Assembly: GCA_020852155.1 (NCBI GenBank)
Contig: JADZBJ010000060.1
Location: forward strand, 1 to 6,398
DNA length: 6,398 nucleotides
Direction: 5' to 3'
Origin: Saprospiraceae bacterium
GTDB lineage: Bacteria > Bacteroidota > Bacteroidia > Chitinophagales > Saprospiraceae
The position numbers were made by a program, and so were the translations under genes. Below the pieces are notes generated by a model, which made no database searches, was not told the DNA's origin, and saw only the letters and a program-made list of their open reading frames with translations. How positions within the stretch are numbered: the stretch's first letter is position 1; each line of letters opens with the position of its first letter. This document shows, in pieces, positions 1 to 6,192 of this stretch.

Positions 1-1507
1 TCAACCTGTTGACTGGTTCGTTACTGGCCAGTACCCCGATTTTCACCACGCTGCACAGCGTATCCGCAGAAAAGGCATTGCTCACCCGGAGGCAGACGGT
101 ATAAATGCCATCTTGCGCATAGAGGTGTACGGGACTGGTATCCTGGCTCGTTGTGCCGTCGCCAAAATCCCAGTGCCAGGTATTCGGCTCATAGTCAGAC
201 AGGTCTGTAAAAGTTACCCTTCTGTATTCAGTAGAATCTTCCAGTTCGTACCTGAAATTGGCTAATGGATGATTGTCTATGCCAAGGGTATCGCAGGGGC
301 TGCCGTCTATGGGGCCGAGGCGGTAGTTGGGGAAGTTGGGAATAGTATGGTCATTATATATATAATGATAGATACTGTGCTGCCTGAAATCACAATCTGT
401 ACCACTTCGATTCGGAAAATTCACAGTATGGAAATGAAATGTATTGACAGAACCCACATAAATACGCCCATCGGGGCCAGACTGCCCCAAAAAGAAAATA
501 TTGGGATAAATGCCGGAAATGAAGCCGTCAAATTCGGCGATGACCTCCTCTGTAGCAAAAACATCAGGCGCATGAAGATCGTATTTATAGACCACCAAAT
601 GATTGAAGACATATAACCAGCGTGAATCAGGGGAAAAGGCAACGCCTTGGTATACACTTGTGTCAGGGGCGGGAAAATGCGTAGATTGGTTACTTAGCTC
701 TCCAGTACACCTGTCAAAATCAAATAAATCAATTCGTGATGGAGTATAAAGCAAATCGCGCTTAATGGAAATATATTTACTGCCATCTGGAGAGAACTGT
801 GATTGCCCCCAACCTTTGGGAAACCATGAATCAACCGTTTGCGTGCGAATTTTTAGTATGGTGTCTGGTGTTACCAGACCAACATGGAATTTATCTGAAT
901 ATGCCTTGTGTTCCAAAAACCACCAATCCCTGCCATTAGCATGTTTGACTGCGGTTAAGTGTCCCCAATCCATCGAATCTTGTACTATGAGTTGCTTCTT
1001 TTTGACGACGGATCCCAAGCCATTATTTAAATTCATGTCTATGATACAATAGTACAATTTCCAGCCCATTACACTGGCTGGGCTTGGCGTATTATCTTCC
1101 AGATTAAGCAAAACATATTGCCCTGAATGCCCCGGTCGTGGTAGTGCAATTGCTCCTTGAGGTGCAATGAGTCCATACCCGCCAGGGTTGTTAATAATAC
1201 CATTCCCATTTTGCATCAATTGATGATTTTTGGCGTAAATTTTCTCTCCATTGCTGTAAAAAAGCAAATTGCCACTGCTGTCACTCATAACAGCCGCAGT
1301 CGTTGAAAAATTCATATTGTACTGCTGCCGCTCCAGCACTTTCACATTGGATGGGTCTGAAAAATCAAACATTGCTAGGCCATTTTCATCATTTAAAGGA
1401 GTTTGTGTTCCTCCTCCATAGCCTATCAACCACCAGTTGTCGTGTTTTTGGGCAAGCATATGCGTAGAGAGTAGTAAAAGCAGGGAAAAAGTAAGGATTG
1501 CTCTCAT
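1..1507 (-). CDS. Secreted propeller-like protein with PKD domain, probable type IX secretion cargo (3' end beyond window)
   Basis: The frame is open from an ATG at 1507-1505 to the left edge (502 codons plus one base), with no stop. Residues 1-20 (MRAILTFSLLLLLSTHMLAQ) form a signal peptide, so the product is exported. Residues about 25-400 carry repeated propeller-like motifs: FSPDG at 238-242, FSPDS at 291-295 and SGPDGRIYVGS near 343-353. HANGRDWW and a stretch ending NFPNYRLGPIDGSPCDTLG recall large secreted proteins of Saprospiraceae. Residues about 420-498 are a PKD domain with the core WHWDFGDG (W446, D447, G449, D450) followed by a Y-x-V-C-L-x-V-S-N strand. The sequence stops just past the PKD fold, where relatives usually carry a type IX sorting domain; that domain is expected but not seen. 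No Shine-Dalgarno precedes the ATG, as is usual in Bacteroidota. The function is unknown; adhesion or surface display is inferred. The TGA-like triplet at 3-1 is out of frame. Confidence 0.88.
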   Translation of the reverse strand, partial: MRAILTFSLLLLLSTHMLAQKHDNWWLIGYGGGTQTPLNDENGLAMFDFSDPSNVKVLERQQYNMNFSTTAAVMSDSSGNLLFYSNGEKIYAKNHQLMQNGNGIINNPGGYGLIAPQGAIALPRPGHSGQYVLLNLEDNTPSPASVMGWKLYYCIIDMNLNNGLGSVVKKKQLIVQDSMDWGHLTAVKHANGRDWWFLEHKAYSDKFHVGLVTPDTILKIRTQTVDSWFPKGWGQSQFSPDGSKYISIKRDLLYTPSRIDLFDFDRCTGELSNQSTHFPAPDTSVYQGVAFSPDSRWLYVFNHLVVYKYDLHAPDVFATEEVIAEFDGFISGIYPNIFFLGQSGPDGRIYVGSVNTFHFHTVNFPNRSGTDCDFRQHSIYHYIYNDHTIPNFPNYRLGPIDGSPCDTLGIDNHPLANFRYELEDSTEYRRVTFTDLSDYEPNTWHWDFGDGTTSQDTSPVHLYAQDGIYTVCLRVSNAFSADTLCSVVKIGVLASNEPVNRL

Positions 1508-1543
1508 GTTTAAGGATATAGTAATGCACTGTTTGTGAGTGAA

Positions 1544-1620
1544 AGTTCCGCCGAACCCCGTTCGGCGATGCTACGTGTGGTCGCTGAACGGGGGCACGCC
1601 GAACGGGGTTCGGCGGTACT
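1544..1620. repeat. Inverted pair of GC-rich REP-like hairpin units
   Basis: A 24-bp sequence at 1544-1567 returns in inverted orientation at 1597-1620 with one mismatch; the inner 20 bp (1548-1567 against 1597-1616) match perfectly, leaving a 29-nt loop. Each arm is also a hairpin by itself: CGCCGAAC, a 3-nt loop, then GTTCGGCG (1549-1567 and 1597-1615). Two shorter perfect palindromes follow directly: GTTCGGCCGAAC (1623-1634) and GCTCGCGAGC (1637-1646). The layout resembles a BIME, meaning paired REP elements. It lies 37 bp upstream of the PKD-protein start codon, inside its likely leader. Confidence 0.85.
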
Positions 1621-1637
1621 ACGTTCGGCCGAACTCG

Positions 1638-1737
1638 CTCGCGAGCATTTTTAATGCGAAGTGCAACGGCTGCAAGTCTCCGACTTGCATAGTTCCTTTT
1701 GAATGCTAAAAATCAAAAGTCGGAGACTTGCAGCCAT
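1638..1737. repeat. 100-bp repeat, copy A, with 19-bp perfect inverted arms
   Basis: This copy matches 2087-2186 without gaps at 92 of 100 positions, in direct orientation at an offset of 449 bp. Inside it, GGCTGCAAGTCTCCGACTT (1668-1686) is perfectly inverted at 1717-1735 around a 30-nt loop. The left arm is itself palindromic: TGCAAGTC, TCC, GACTTGCA (1671-1689). A small hairpin GCATT-TTT-AATGC (1645-1657) precedes the arms. Six of the eight differences from copy B fall in the loop and none in the arms. No ORF is carried. A non-autonomous mobile or REP-type element is the likely nature. Confidence 0.88.
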
Positions 1738-2086
1738 CAAGTGTCGCGTCAGAGACGCTCACCAGCGATAGAGGGAAATGAAAACAGGGGGATAACGAAA
1801 CCGATTTGCATCAGAAAGCGTGAAAAAACGTGTCCGGATCAGGATTAACTGGATTTTGGGGAAGAGCAGGCGTCGGATATTTCATCTACGAGGCCCGATA
1901 TAAGCATATAAATATAGAAACGTTTCGGGCTGTACAGCCAATAGAATATTCTTGTTGACAAAAGTAACGAAAAATATTTGACCTACGCGGCTCAAAAGCG
2001 AGTTTTTTGTGTTAGAATTTGTCAGAATGTCAAATAAGGGGGCATTTCATCAATATCCAAGCCCGACGAATCAAAAAATGACTCCC
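1738..2086. other. Non-coding spacer between the two 100-bp repeats
   Basis: I see no credible coding frame in these 349 bp. The stretch is AT-richer than its flanks. It contains a perfect 12-nt palindrome GGCTGTACAGCC (1928-1939), a 6-bp inverted pair GCCCGA/TCGGGC (1893-1898 and 1925-1930), a minus-strand promoter candidate at 1959-1966, and a weak triple occurrence of GGAT (1836, 1842, 1851) that could be a decayed tandem repeat. A small RNA or long leader transcribed leftward is possible, but nothing shows it directly. Confidence 0.5.
1959..1966 (-). promoter_or_regulatory. Candidate Bacteroidota -7 element facing the PKD-protein gene
   Basis: Read on the minus strand the sequence is TACTTTTG, an exact match to the Bacteroidota -7 consensus TAnnTTTG, preceded by TTTTTCGT as is common at such promoters. 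The nearest upstream TTG (1995-1993) is 26 bp away, longer than the usual spacing of about 19-21, so the -33 element is weak or absent. A transcript from here would start near 1952 and carry a leader of about 445 nt through repeat copy A and the GC-rich inverted pair before reaching the ATG at 1507. Confidence 0.4.
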
Positions 2087-2186
2087 CTCGCCAGCATTTT
2101 TAATGCGATGTGCAACGGCTGCAAGTCTCCGACTTGTATTGCTACTTTTGAATGACAAAAATCAAAAGTCGGAGACTTGCAGCCAT
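2087..2186. repeat. 100-bp repeat, copy B, with 19-bp perfect inverted arms
   Basis: This is the second copy of the element at 1638-1737, with eight substitutions and no indels. The 19-bp arms lie at 2117-2135 and 2166-2184 and are identical to those of copy A. The match ends abruptly on both sides, which marks the element boundaries at about 100 bp. It sits 64 bp downstream of the receptor stop codon (receptor on the minus strand), where the hairpin would form in the 3' end of the receptor transcript and could protect or end it. Confidence 0.88.
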
Positions 2187-2217
2187 TGGGCGACGCTACA
2201 CTCGGCCTACGCTCACA

Positions 2218-2241
2218 CGCCGAACAGGGTTCGGCGGAACT
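2218..2241. repeat. Third copy of the GC-rich hairpin unit, just past the receptor stop
   Basis: This copy matches the unit at 1597-1620 with two mismatches, and the inverted unit at 1544-1567 with one. It forms CGCCGAAC-AGG-GTTCGGCG (2218-2236), a perfect 8-bp stem with a 3-nt loop. It ends 9 bp before the receptor stop codon (2253-2251), so it lies at the very 3' end of that transcript. No T-run follows on the minus strand, so it is a poor match to an intrinsic terminator. A role as an mRNA-stabilising REP is possible. Confidence 0.75.
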
Positions 2242-2250
2242 GGCGGATGC

Positions 2251-5079
2251 TTACAACGTGAACCTCAAACGACCAAACACATAGCGGCCGTTGAAACCCA
2301 TTTGCTGTACGCGACGCGAATACACGAAGCGTCCAGCGCCCATGTTGGTCGAGTGCGTATGGCGATCCTGATACACATCAAACAGGTTATTCGCGCCGAT
2401 AGCCAGATTCAACTGTTTTAACAACTGATAGTTGATGGTCAGGTCGGTGGATAGTTTCGGATTGAAGGTCTGATCCAGTGCTTCGACCTTGTTGCCGTTG
2501 AAGGCATTGACGAAAGTTGCATTGGATGGCACGCCGTTCGACTTGGGCCAGGTGGCCTGGTTAGCAAGGTCTTCGGGCGCCAGATAAGTCACTTTGCCCC
2601 AGTAAGCATTGCGCAGCATGATGCCCAGTTTTCCGGCTTTGTAATTCAAGGTCAATGCAGCCTTCGAGCGCGGATTGGCCACTTCGATGCGGCTTTGATC
2701 TTCGCGGTTGAAATAGTTGCCCACTTGCCCGGTGCGTTCCAGTACCTCGGTTGAGTTGATGAGCGGCTTTCCATTGACATCCTTTTCCACATGATTGTCA
2801 ATCAATGTTCCGGCCAGTACGGCGCGTATTTCTTGTCCGCCATTAAACTTGAAATGATACGACACAACCCCTTCGACACCGCGAGAACGTGTGTTAATGG
2901 CATTGGTAAAGAAGTTGGCTGTTTGCGCGCCTTCCGCCGCCAGTTGGGCCGCCAGCGTGGCATCGCCGTTCGCGCCGAAGTTGTTGGTGAGTACGATGCG
3001 GTCGTCAATATTGATCTGATAAGCATCAAGGGTAATTTCCAGCCCGCTCATCGGGTTGAGCGTCACACCGGCAGAGTAGTTCTGTGACGTTTCCTGCTTC
3101 AACTCCGGTATGCCAAAGATGCCGGCAAATTTGCTGTCGTTAGTGAACGTTCCGCTTTCCACAGGCTGAAGTGTTCCGCCCTGATTTATGAACAGGGTGC
3201 TGGTGCGCGAGTAATATTTCTGCTGCTGCGAAGGCGCGCGGAATCCGGTGCTGATAGCGCCGCGAATGGCTACGCGGTCGAGCAGTTTCCAACGCGCAAC
3301 GCCTTTGTAATTGAGCGTCGAGCCGAAGTCTGAATAGTTTTCGCCGCGCAGGGCGCCGCCGATCATCAGGCGTTCGGTGATGTCCAGTTCCATGTCGAGA
3401 TACGCTGCCATAGCGCTGCGGGTGTTGTTACTTTCGTCCAGTGGTTTGAATCCGGCAAAAACCTGAGCGCCTCCGGCCACACCGGCTACGGTGTTGTAAT
3501 TTTTCCAGGAAGCCTCCTCTCCGGCGCGGATTTCAAAACCATCAATGCGGTATTCTGCGCCGACGGCTATGTTCAGGCCGTGGCGAATGCGATCGTAATG
3601 TTTCGACAAATCGAGGTTGGTGGTCAGTTGCGTGAACGACATACCTCCGCAGTCAAACTCCTTTTGGGCGTTGGCAATACCCAGGCTGCTTTGTGAGTAA
3701 TTGACCGAGTTGCTTACTGTAAAATCAAAAGCATTTGTCCCATAAGTTTGGCTCAGGTCAGCATTCCAGGCGCCCAGTTTGCCGCGCAGGCCAACAGTTC
3801 CGGCCAGGTCGGTTACGTCCGAATTGATATTGGGCAGGAAGCCGTCCGGGTAAATTGAAAGTGCATTGGAGGCAGCCAATATGCCTGACGGATAACGATA
3901 AAATCCGGCAGCGTTGCCCTGTTTCAGGTTGTAACCGCCAAAAAGGTAGAGATTCCAGTTGTTATTGACTGCATATTGGCCATTCAGGAAAGCGCCACCG
4001 CTTTTTACTTCCGAGTTTCCGATGCGCATGTCAAAAAAGTTGCGGTTAATGCCCTTGGCGGACATGATCGAGTCATCGCGATTTTGCCCGGACACGTTGG
4101 AATACAGCCTTCCTGTATAGGTTCCGGTTCGGTTGGTTTCGCCGCGAAAAGCGTATTCACCGGTCAGGTTCAACCAGCCTTTTTGTCCGAGTTTCAGGCC
4201 GTAGTTCAGCCCGGCTTGATAGTTTAATCCGTCGTTGACGTTGACTGATGGGTCGGCGCTGTTATTGGTCAGTTTGTACTGTGCGTAATTTTTGTCGTAC
4301 GATGTCATGTGCTGACCTGCTGAAGCAGAAAATGTCAGTCCTGTATTGCTTTTCGTGACGATGTTGATCACGCCGGCTATCGCGTCCGAGCCGTATTGAG
4401 CAGAGGCGCCGTCGCGCAGGATTTCAATGCGTTCGATAGATGAAGCCGGTATAGCGTTCAGGTCGGTGCCTACGGTGCCGCGGTTGACAGTTCCGTTGAC
4501 GTTGACCAACGCGCTCTGGTGGCGGCGTTTGCCGTTAATGAGCACGAGTACCTGGTCCGGGCCGAGTCCGCGAAGTTGAGCGGGATCAACGTGGTCAGTA
4601 CCATCGGCAATGGCCTGTCTGGACGACTGAAAAGAAGGCGCGACATAGGTCAGGATTTGATTCACATCTACCTGGCCAACTTCGTTCACGACATTCTGAA
4701 TCGGAATGACATCCACGGCGACGGGCGTTTCCAGTTTGGTGCGCGTCTGGTTGCGTGAGCCAATTACAACGATGTCGTTCAATTCATAACCATCAGACAA
4801 TGCCGCGTCAACCACATTGCCACGGATGGTTTTTTCAAGACTTTCACTGCCCACGAAACTGAAGACAAGCGTATTGGCATTGTCAGGCACTTCCAGGCGA
4901 TATTGACCGTTAAAGTCGGTCACGGTGCCTCTGGTAGTGCCTTTTACCTTGACAGTTGCTCCGATCAGGGGTTCGTTGGACGTGGCGCTGGTGACCACGC
5001 CAGTAATGATGCGTTGCGCTGAAAGCAAGGACGCTACAGCAATAAACGCGAACAAGAAAAAAAGTCGAATCTGCTTCAT
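2251..5079 (-). CDS. TonB-dependent outer-membrane receptor with N-terminal carboxypeptidase-regulatory-like domain
   Basis: This complete 942-residue protein should import a scarce ligand across the outer membrane using TonB/ExbBD energy. Residues 1-21/22 are a signal peptide (LFFLFAFIAVASLLSAQ). Residues about 23-95 form a CarboxypepD_reg-like beta-sandwich (GVVTSATSNEPLIGATVKVK, then GTVTDFNGQYRL). Residues 100-107 (LNDIVVIG) are a TonB-box-like segment. The plug spans about 115-243 with QLRGLGPDQVLVLINGKRRH (168-187), IERIEILRDGASAQYGSDAI (215-234) and AGVINIV (235-241). The rest, about 250-942, is the beta-barrel, closing with GRYVFGRLRFTL and an aromatic residue near the C-terminus. The length is normal for the family. 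No SusD-like partner is adjacent and it lacks a clear SusC character, so an iron-complex or cofactor substrate is as likely as a glycan; the substrate cannot be read from sequence. A second ATG 4 nt upstream (5083) is out of frame. Transcription is divergent from NAD kinase. Confidence 0.95.
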   Translation of the reverse strand: MKQIRLFFLFAFIAVASLLSAQRIITGVVTSATSNEPLIGATVKVKGTTRGTVTDFNGQYRLEVPDNANTLVFSFVGSESLEKTIRGNVVDAALSDGYELNDIVVIGSRNQTRTKLETPVAVDVIPIQNVVNEVGQVDVNQILTYVAPSFQSSRQAIADGTDHVDPAQLRGLGPDQVLVLINGKRRHQSALVNVNGTVNRGTVGTDLNAIPASSIERIEILRDGASAQYGSDAIAGVINIVTKSNTGLTFSASAGQHMTSYDKNYAQYKLTNNSADPSVNVNDGLNYQAGLNYGLKLGQKGWLNLTGEYAFRGETNRTGTYTGRLYSNVSGQNRDDSIMSAKGINRNFFDMRIGNSEVKSGGAFLNGQYAVNNNWNLYLFGGYNLKQGNAAGFYRYPSGILAASNALSIYPDGFLPNINSDVTDLAGTVGLRGKLGAWNADLSQTYGTNAFDFTVSNSVNYSQSSLGIANAQKEFDCGGMSFTQLTTNLDLSKHYDRIRHGLNIAVGAEYRIDGFEIRAGEEASWKNYNTVAGVAGGAQVFAGFKPLDESNNTRSAMAAYLDMELDITERLMIGGALRGENYSDFGSTLNYKGVARWKLLDRVAIRGAISTGFRAPSQQQKYYSRTSTLFINQGGTLQPVESGTFTNDSKFAGIFGIPELKQETSQNYSAGVTLNPMSGLEITLDAYQINIDDRIVLTNNFGANGDATLAAQLAAEGAQTANFFTNAINTRSRGVEGVVSYHFKFNGGQEIRAVLAGTLIDNHVEKDVNGKPLINSTEVLERTGQVGNYFNREDQSRIEVANPRSKAALTLNYKAGKLGIMLRNAYWGKVTYLAPEDLANQATWPKSNGVPSNATFVNAFNGNKVEALDQTFNPKLSTDLTINYQLLKQLNLAIGANNLFDVYQDRHTHSTNMGAGRFVYSRRVQQMGFNGRYVFGRLRFTL

Positions 5080-5096
5080 ACATAAAACGGGTTAAA

Positions 5097-5118
5097 ATGA
5101 AAATGGTCAATGTTTCAT
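5097..5118. promoter_or_regulatory. Short inverted repeat in the receptor leader
   Basis: ATGAAA (5097-5102) and TTTCAT (5113-5118) are perfect inverted halves around a 10-nt spacer. The site lies between the candidate -7 element and the receptor ATG, so it would be near the transcript start, either as a weak leader hairpin or as an operator. Six-base arms in AT-rich DNA can arise by chance. Confidence 0.25.
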
Positions 5119-5123
5119 AGTGG

Positions 5124-5131
5124 CAAAACTA
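5124..5131 (-). promoter_or_regulatory. Candidate -7 element of the receptor promoter
   Basis: The minus-strand reading TAGTTTTG matches the Bacteroidota -7 consensus TAnnTTTG exactly and ends 44 bp before the receptor ATG (5079), implying a 5' leader of roughly 37 nt. No TTG is found at the expected -33 distance. A weak -33 fits a promoter that needs an activator, but that is inference. Confidence 0.5.
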
Positions 5132-5136
5132 AACAG

Positions 5137-5153
5137 TAACATTTGTTATGTTA
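5137..5153. promoter_or_regulatory. Palindrome TAACAT-N5-ATGTTA, possible operator
   Basis: TAACAT (5137-5142) and ATGTTA (5148-5153) are perfect inverted halves around TTGTT. A shifted palindrome AACA-TT-TGTT (5138-5147) overlaps it. The site lies just upstream of the receptor -7 element, where the missing -33 contact should be, so a dimeric regulator bound here could act on the receptor gene. Which regulator is unknown. A looser pair AATGAA/TTCATT (5160-5165 and 5172-5177) follows. Confidence 0.35.
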
Positions 5154-5233
5154 TCAGTAAATGAATTTTATTTCATTAAAAATTTTAATCTAATGTTCTG
5201 ATTGTTTTCATTCCCTGAAGATTTGATATTTTC

Positions 5234-5241
5234 TACTTTTA
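5234..5241 (+). promoter_or_regulatory. Candidate -7 element of the NAD kinase promoter
   Basis: TACTTTTA differs from the consensus TAnnTTTG only in its last base and ends 6 bp before the ATG at 5248. Transcription would then begin at or within a few bases of the start codon, giving a leaderless or nearly leaderless message. No good -33 TTG is present at the usual spacing (the nearest, 5202-5204, is 29 bp away). Confidence 0.35.
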
Positions 5242-5247
5242 CGCCCT

Positions 5248-6129
5248 ATGCAAATCGTCGTTTTCGGAAAACAATTCAAAGAGAAAGACCAACCCTGGAT
5301 TCAGGAGGTTTTTGATGCGCTGCACGAGGAAGGGATTAACCCTTATGTCTATACGCCTTACCTGCGCGACATTGAAGGCCACATTGCCTTTCAGGGTTCG
5401 TATGCGCCTTTCGATGAATATCGCGATTTTCTATCGCACAGAATTGATTGTGTCATTGTGTTAGGCGGCGACGGCACCATGCTGGCGGCTGTTACGCTCA
5501 TTCGCGACTCTGGCGTACCGATGTTGGGTATTAATCTTGGAAGAATGGGCTTTTTGGCCAGCATCGAAAAAAAAGACATTCGCCAAAGCATCCAAAAACT
5601 GCGCAATGGCCAATACCACATCGAAGAGCGCTCGATGCTTTACTTAGAAAGCAACCCGCCGATTTTTGGCGACATGCCCTACGCGCTGAACGACTGTACG
5701 CTGCTCAAGCGCGATACTTCTTCGATGATCACCATCCGCACTTTCCTGAATGGCGATTTTCTGAACGCTTTCTGGGCCGATGGCATCATCATTTCCACGC
5801 CAACTGGCAGCACAGGGTATTCATTGAGCTGCGGCGGGCCGGTTATTTTTCCCGATTCTGCCAATTTCGTGCTGACGCCCGTTGCGCCGCATAACCTGAA
5901 TGTCAGGCCCATTGTCCTCTCCGAGGATTCGGTTATTTCTTTTGAACTGGAAGGCCGAAGCGAAAACTTCATTTGCACACTCGACTCGCGCTTTGAACTC
6001 ATTGGTTCGCACCAGCAAATCGCCGTTCGGAAAAACGATTTTCCGTCGCGGCTGATTCAACTCGAAGGCGAAAGTTTTCTGAAAACCATTCGGGAAAAAT
6101 TAGCCTGGGGGGCGGATATCAGGAATTGA
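5248..6129 (+). CDS. nadK: NAD kinase (ATP-dependent NAD+ to NADP+)
   Basis: This complete 293-residue cytoplasmic enzyme phosphorylates NAD+ at the 2' hydroxyl of its adenosine ribose, the only committed step to NADP+. The signature GGDGT is at 73-77 with the catalytic Asp at 75, inside VIVLGGDGTMLAA. GINLGRMGFLA follows at 94-104, then the nucleotide-binding ALND (146-149, where many relatives have ALNE). DGIIISTPTGSTGYSLSCGG (178-197) is the family's most conserved block. PVAPHNLNVRPIVL (211-224) and the TLDSR loop (244-248, D246) complete the C-terminal beta-rich domain. The length is typical. The N-terminus MQIVVFGKQF matches the beta-strand that opens Bacteroidota homologues, supporting this ATG; no Shine-Dalgarno is present. 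The gene is divergent from the receptor. Its stop codon overlaps the ATG of a 16-codon frame (TGATG), with a membrane-protein gene 63 bp downstream. Confidence 0.97.
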   Translation: MQIVVFGKQFKEKDQPWIQEVFDALHEEGINPYVYTPYLRDIEGHIAFQGSYAPFDEYRDFLSHRIDCVIVLGGDGTMLAAVTLIRDSGVPMLGINLGRMGFLASIEKKDIRQSIQKLRNGQYHIEERSMLYLESNPPIFGDMPYALNDCTLLKRDTSSMITIRTFLNGDFLNAFWADGIIISTPTGSTGYSLSCGGPVIFPDSANFVLTPVAPHNLNVRPIVLSEDSVISFELEGRSENFICTLDSRFELIGSHQQIAVRKNDFPSRLIQLEGESFLKTIREKLAWGADIRN

Positions 6130-6179
6130 TGAAGATTCAAACAACCAATCGCGTCCAGGCCGTAGGTTTGCGTCGCTGA
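6129..6179 (+). other. 16-codon mini-ORF coupled to the NAD kinase stop
   Basis: An ATG at 6129-6131 overlaps the NAD kinase stop (TGATG) and opens a frame reading MKIQTTNRVQAVGLRR, ending in TGA at 6177-6179, 13 bp before the next gene's ATG. It could pass ribosomes from one gene to the next by termination-reinitiation, or be chance. The peptide resembles nothing I recognise. Confidence 0.12.
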
Positions 6180-6192
6180 AAAGGAAATACTG

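Noticed and set aside
1..3. TCA at the left edge as the stop (TGA) of the minus-strand gene
   Set aside because: The gene's reading frame places codon boundaries at 4-2, read as TTG; the TGA is out of frame, so the gene stays open.
269..1052. Plus-strand open frames at 269-616 and 765-1052
   Set aside because: They lie antisense to a continuous 502-codon frame with a signal peptide and PKD domain; their translations show no recognisable features.
1544..2241. CRISPR array
   Set aside because: The 100-bp units occur only twice, 449 bp apart, and the short GC-rich units three times at irregular spacing and in both orientations; there are no regular spacers and no cas genes.
1544..2241. Complete insertion sequence
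   Set aside because: No transposase frame lies between or beside the repeats, and no target-site duplication could be recognised.
2218..2241. Intrinsic terminator for the receptor gene
   Set aside because: The stem is good, but no T-run follows on the minus strand; the sequence is better explained as a repeat unit.
2251..5079. SusC of a polysaccharide utilisation locus
   Set aside because: There is no SusD-like gene, glycoside hydrolase or sigma/anti-sigma pair nearby, and the plug region reads as a generic TonB receptor.
5175..5189. Perfect palindrome ATTAAAA-A-TTTTAAT as a strong regulatory site
   Set aside because: It is made only of A and T in an AT-rich spacer, so its information content is low; it is kept only as part of the palindrome cluster.
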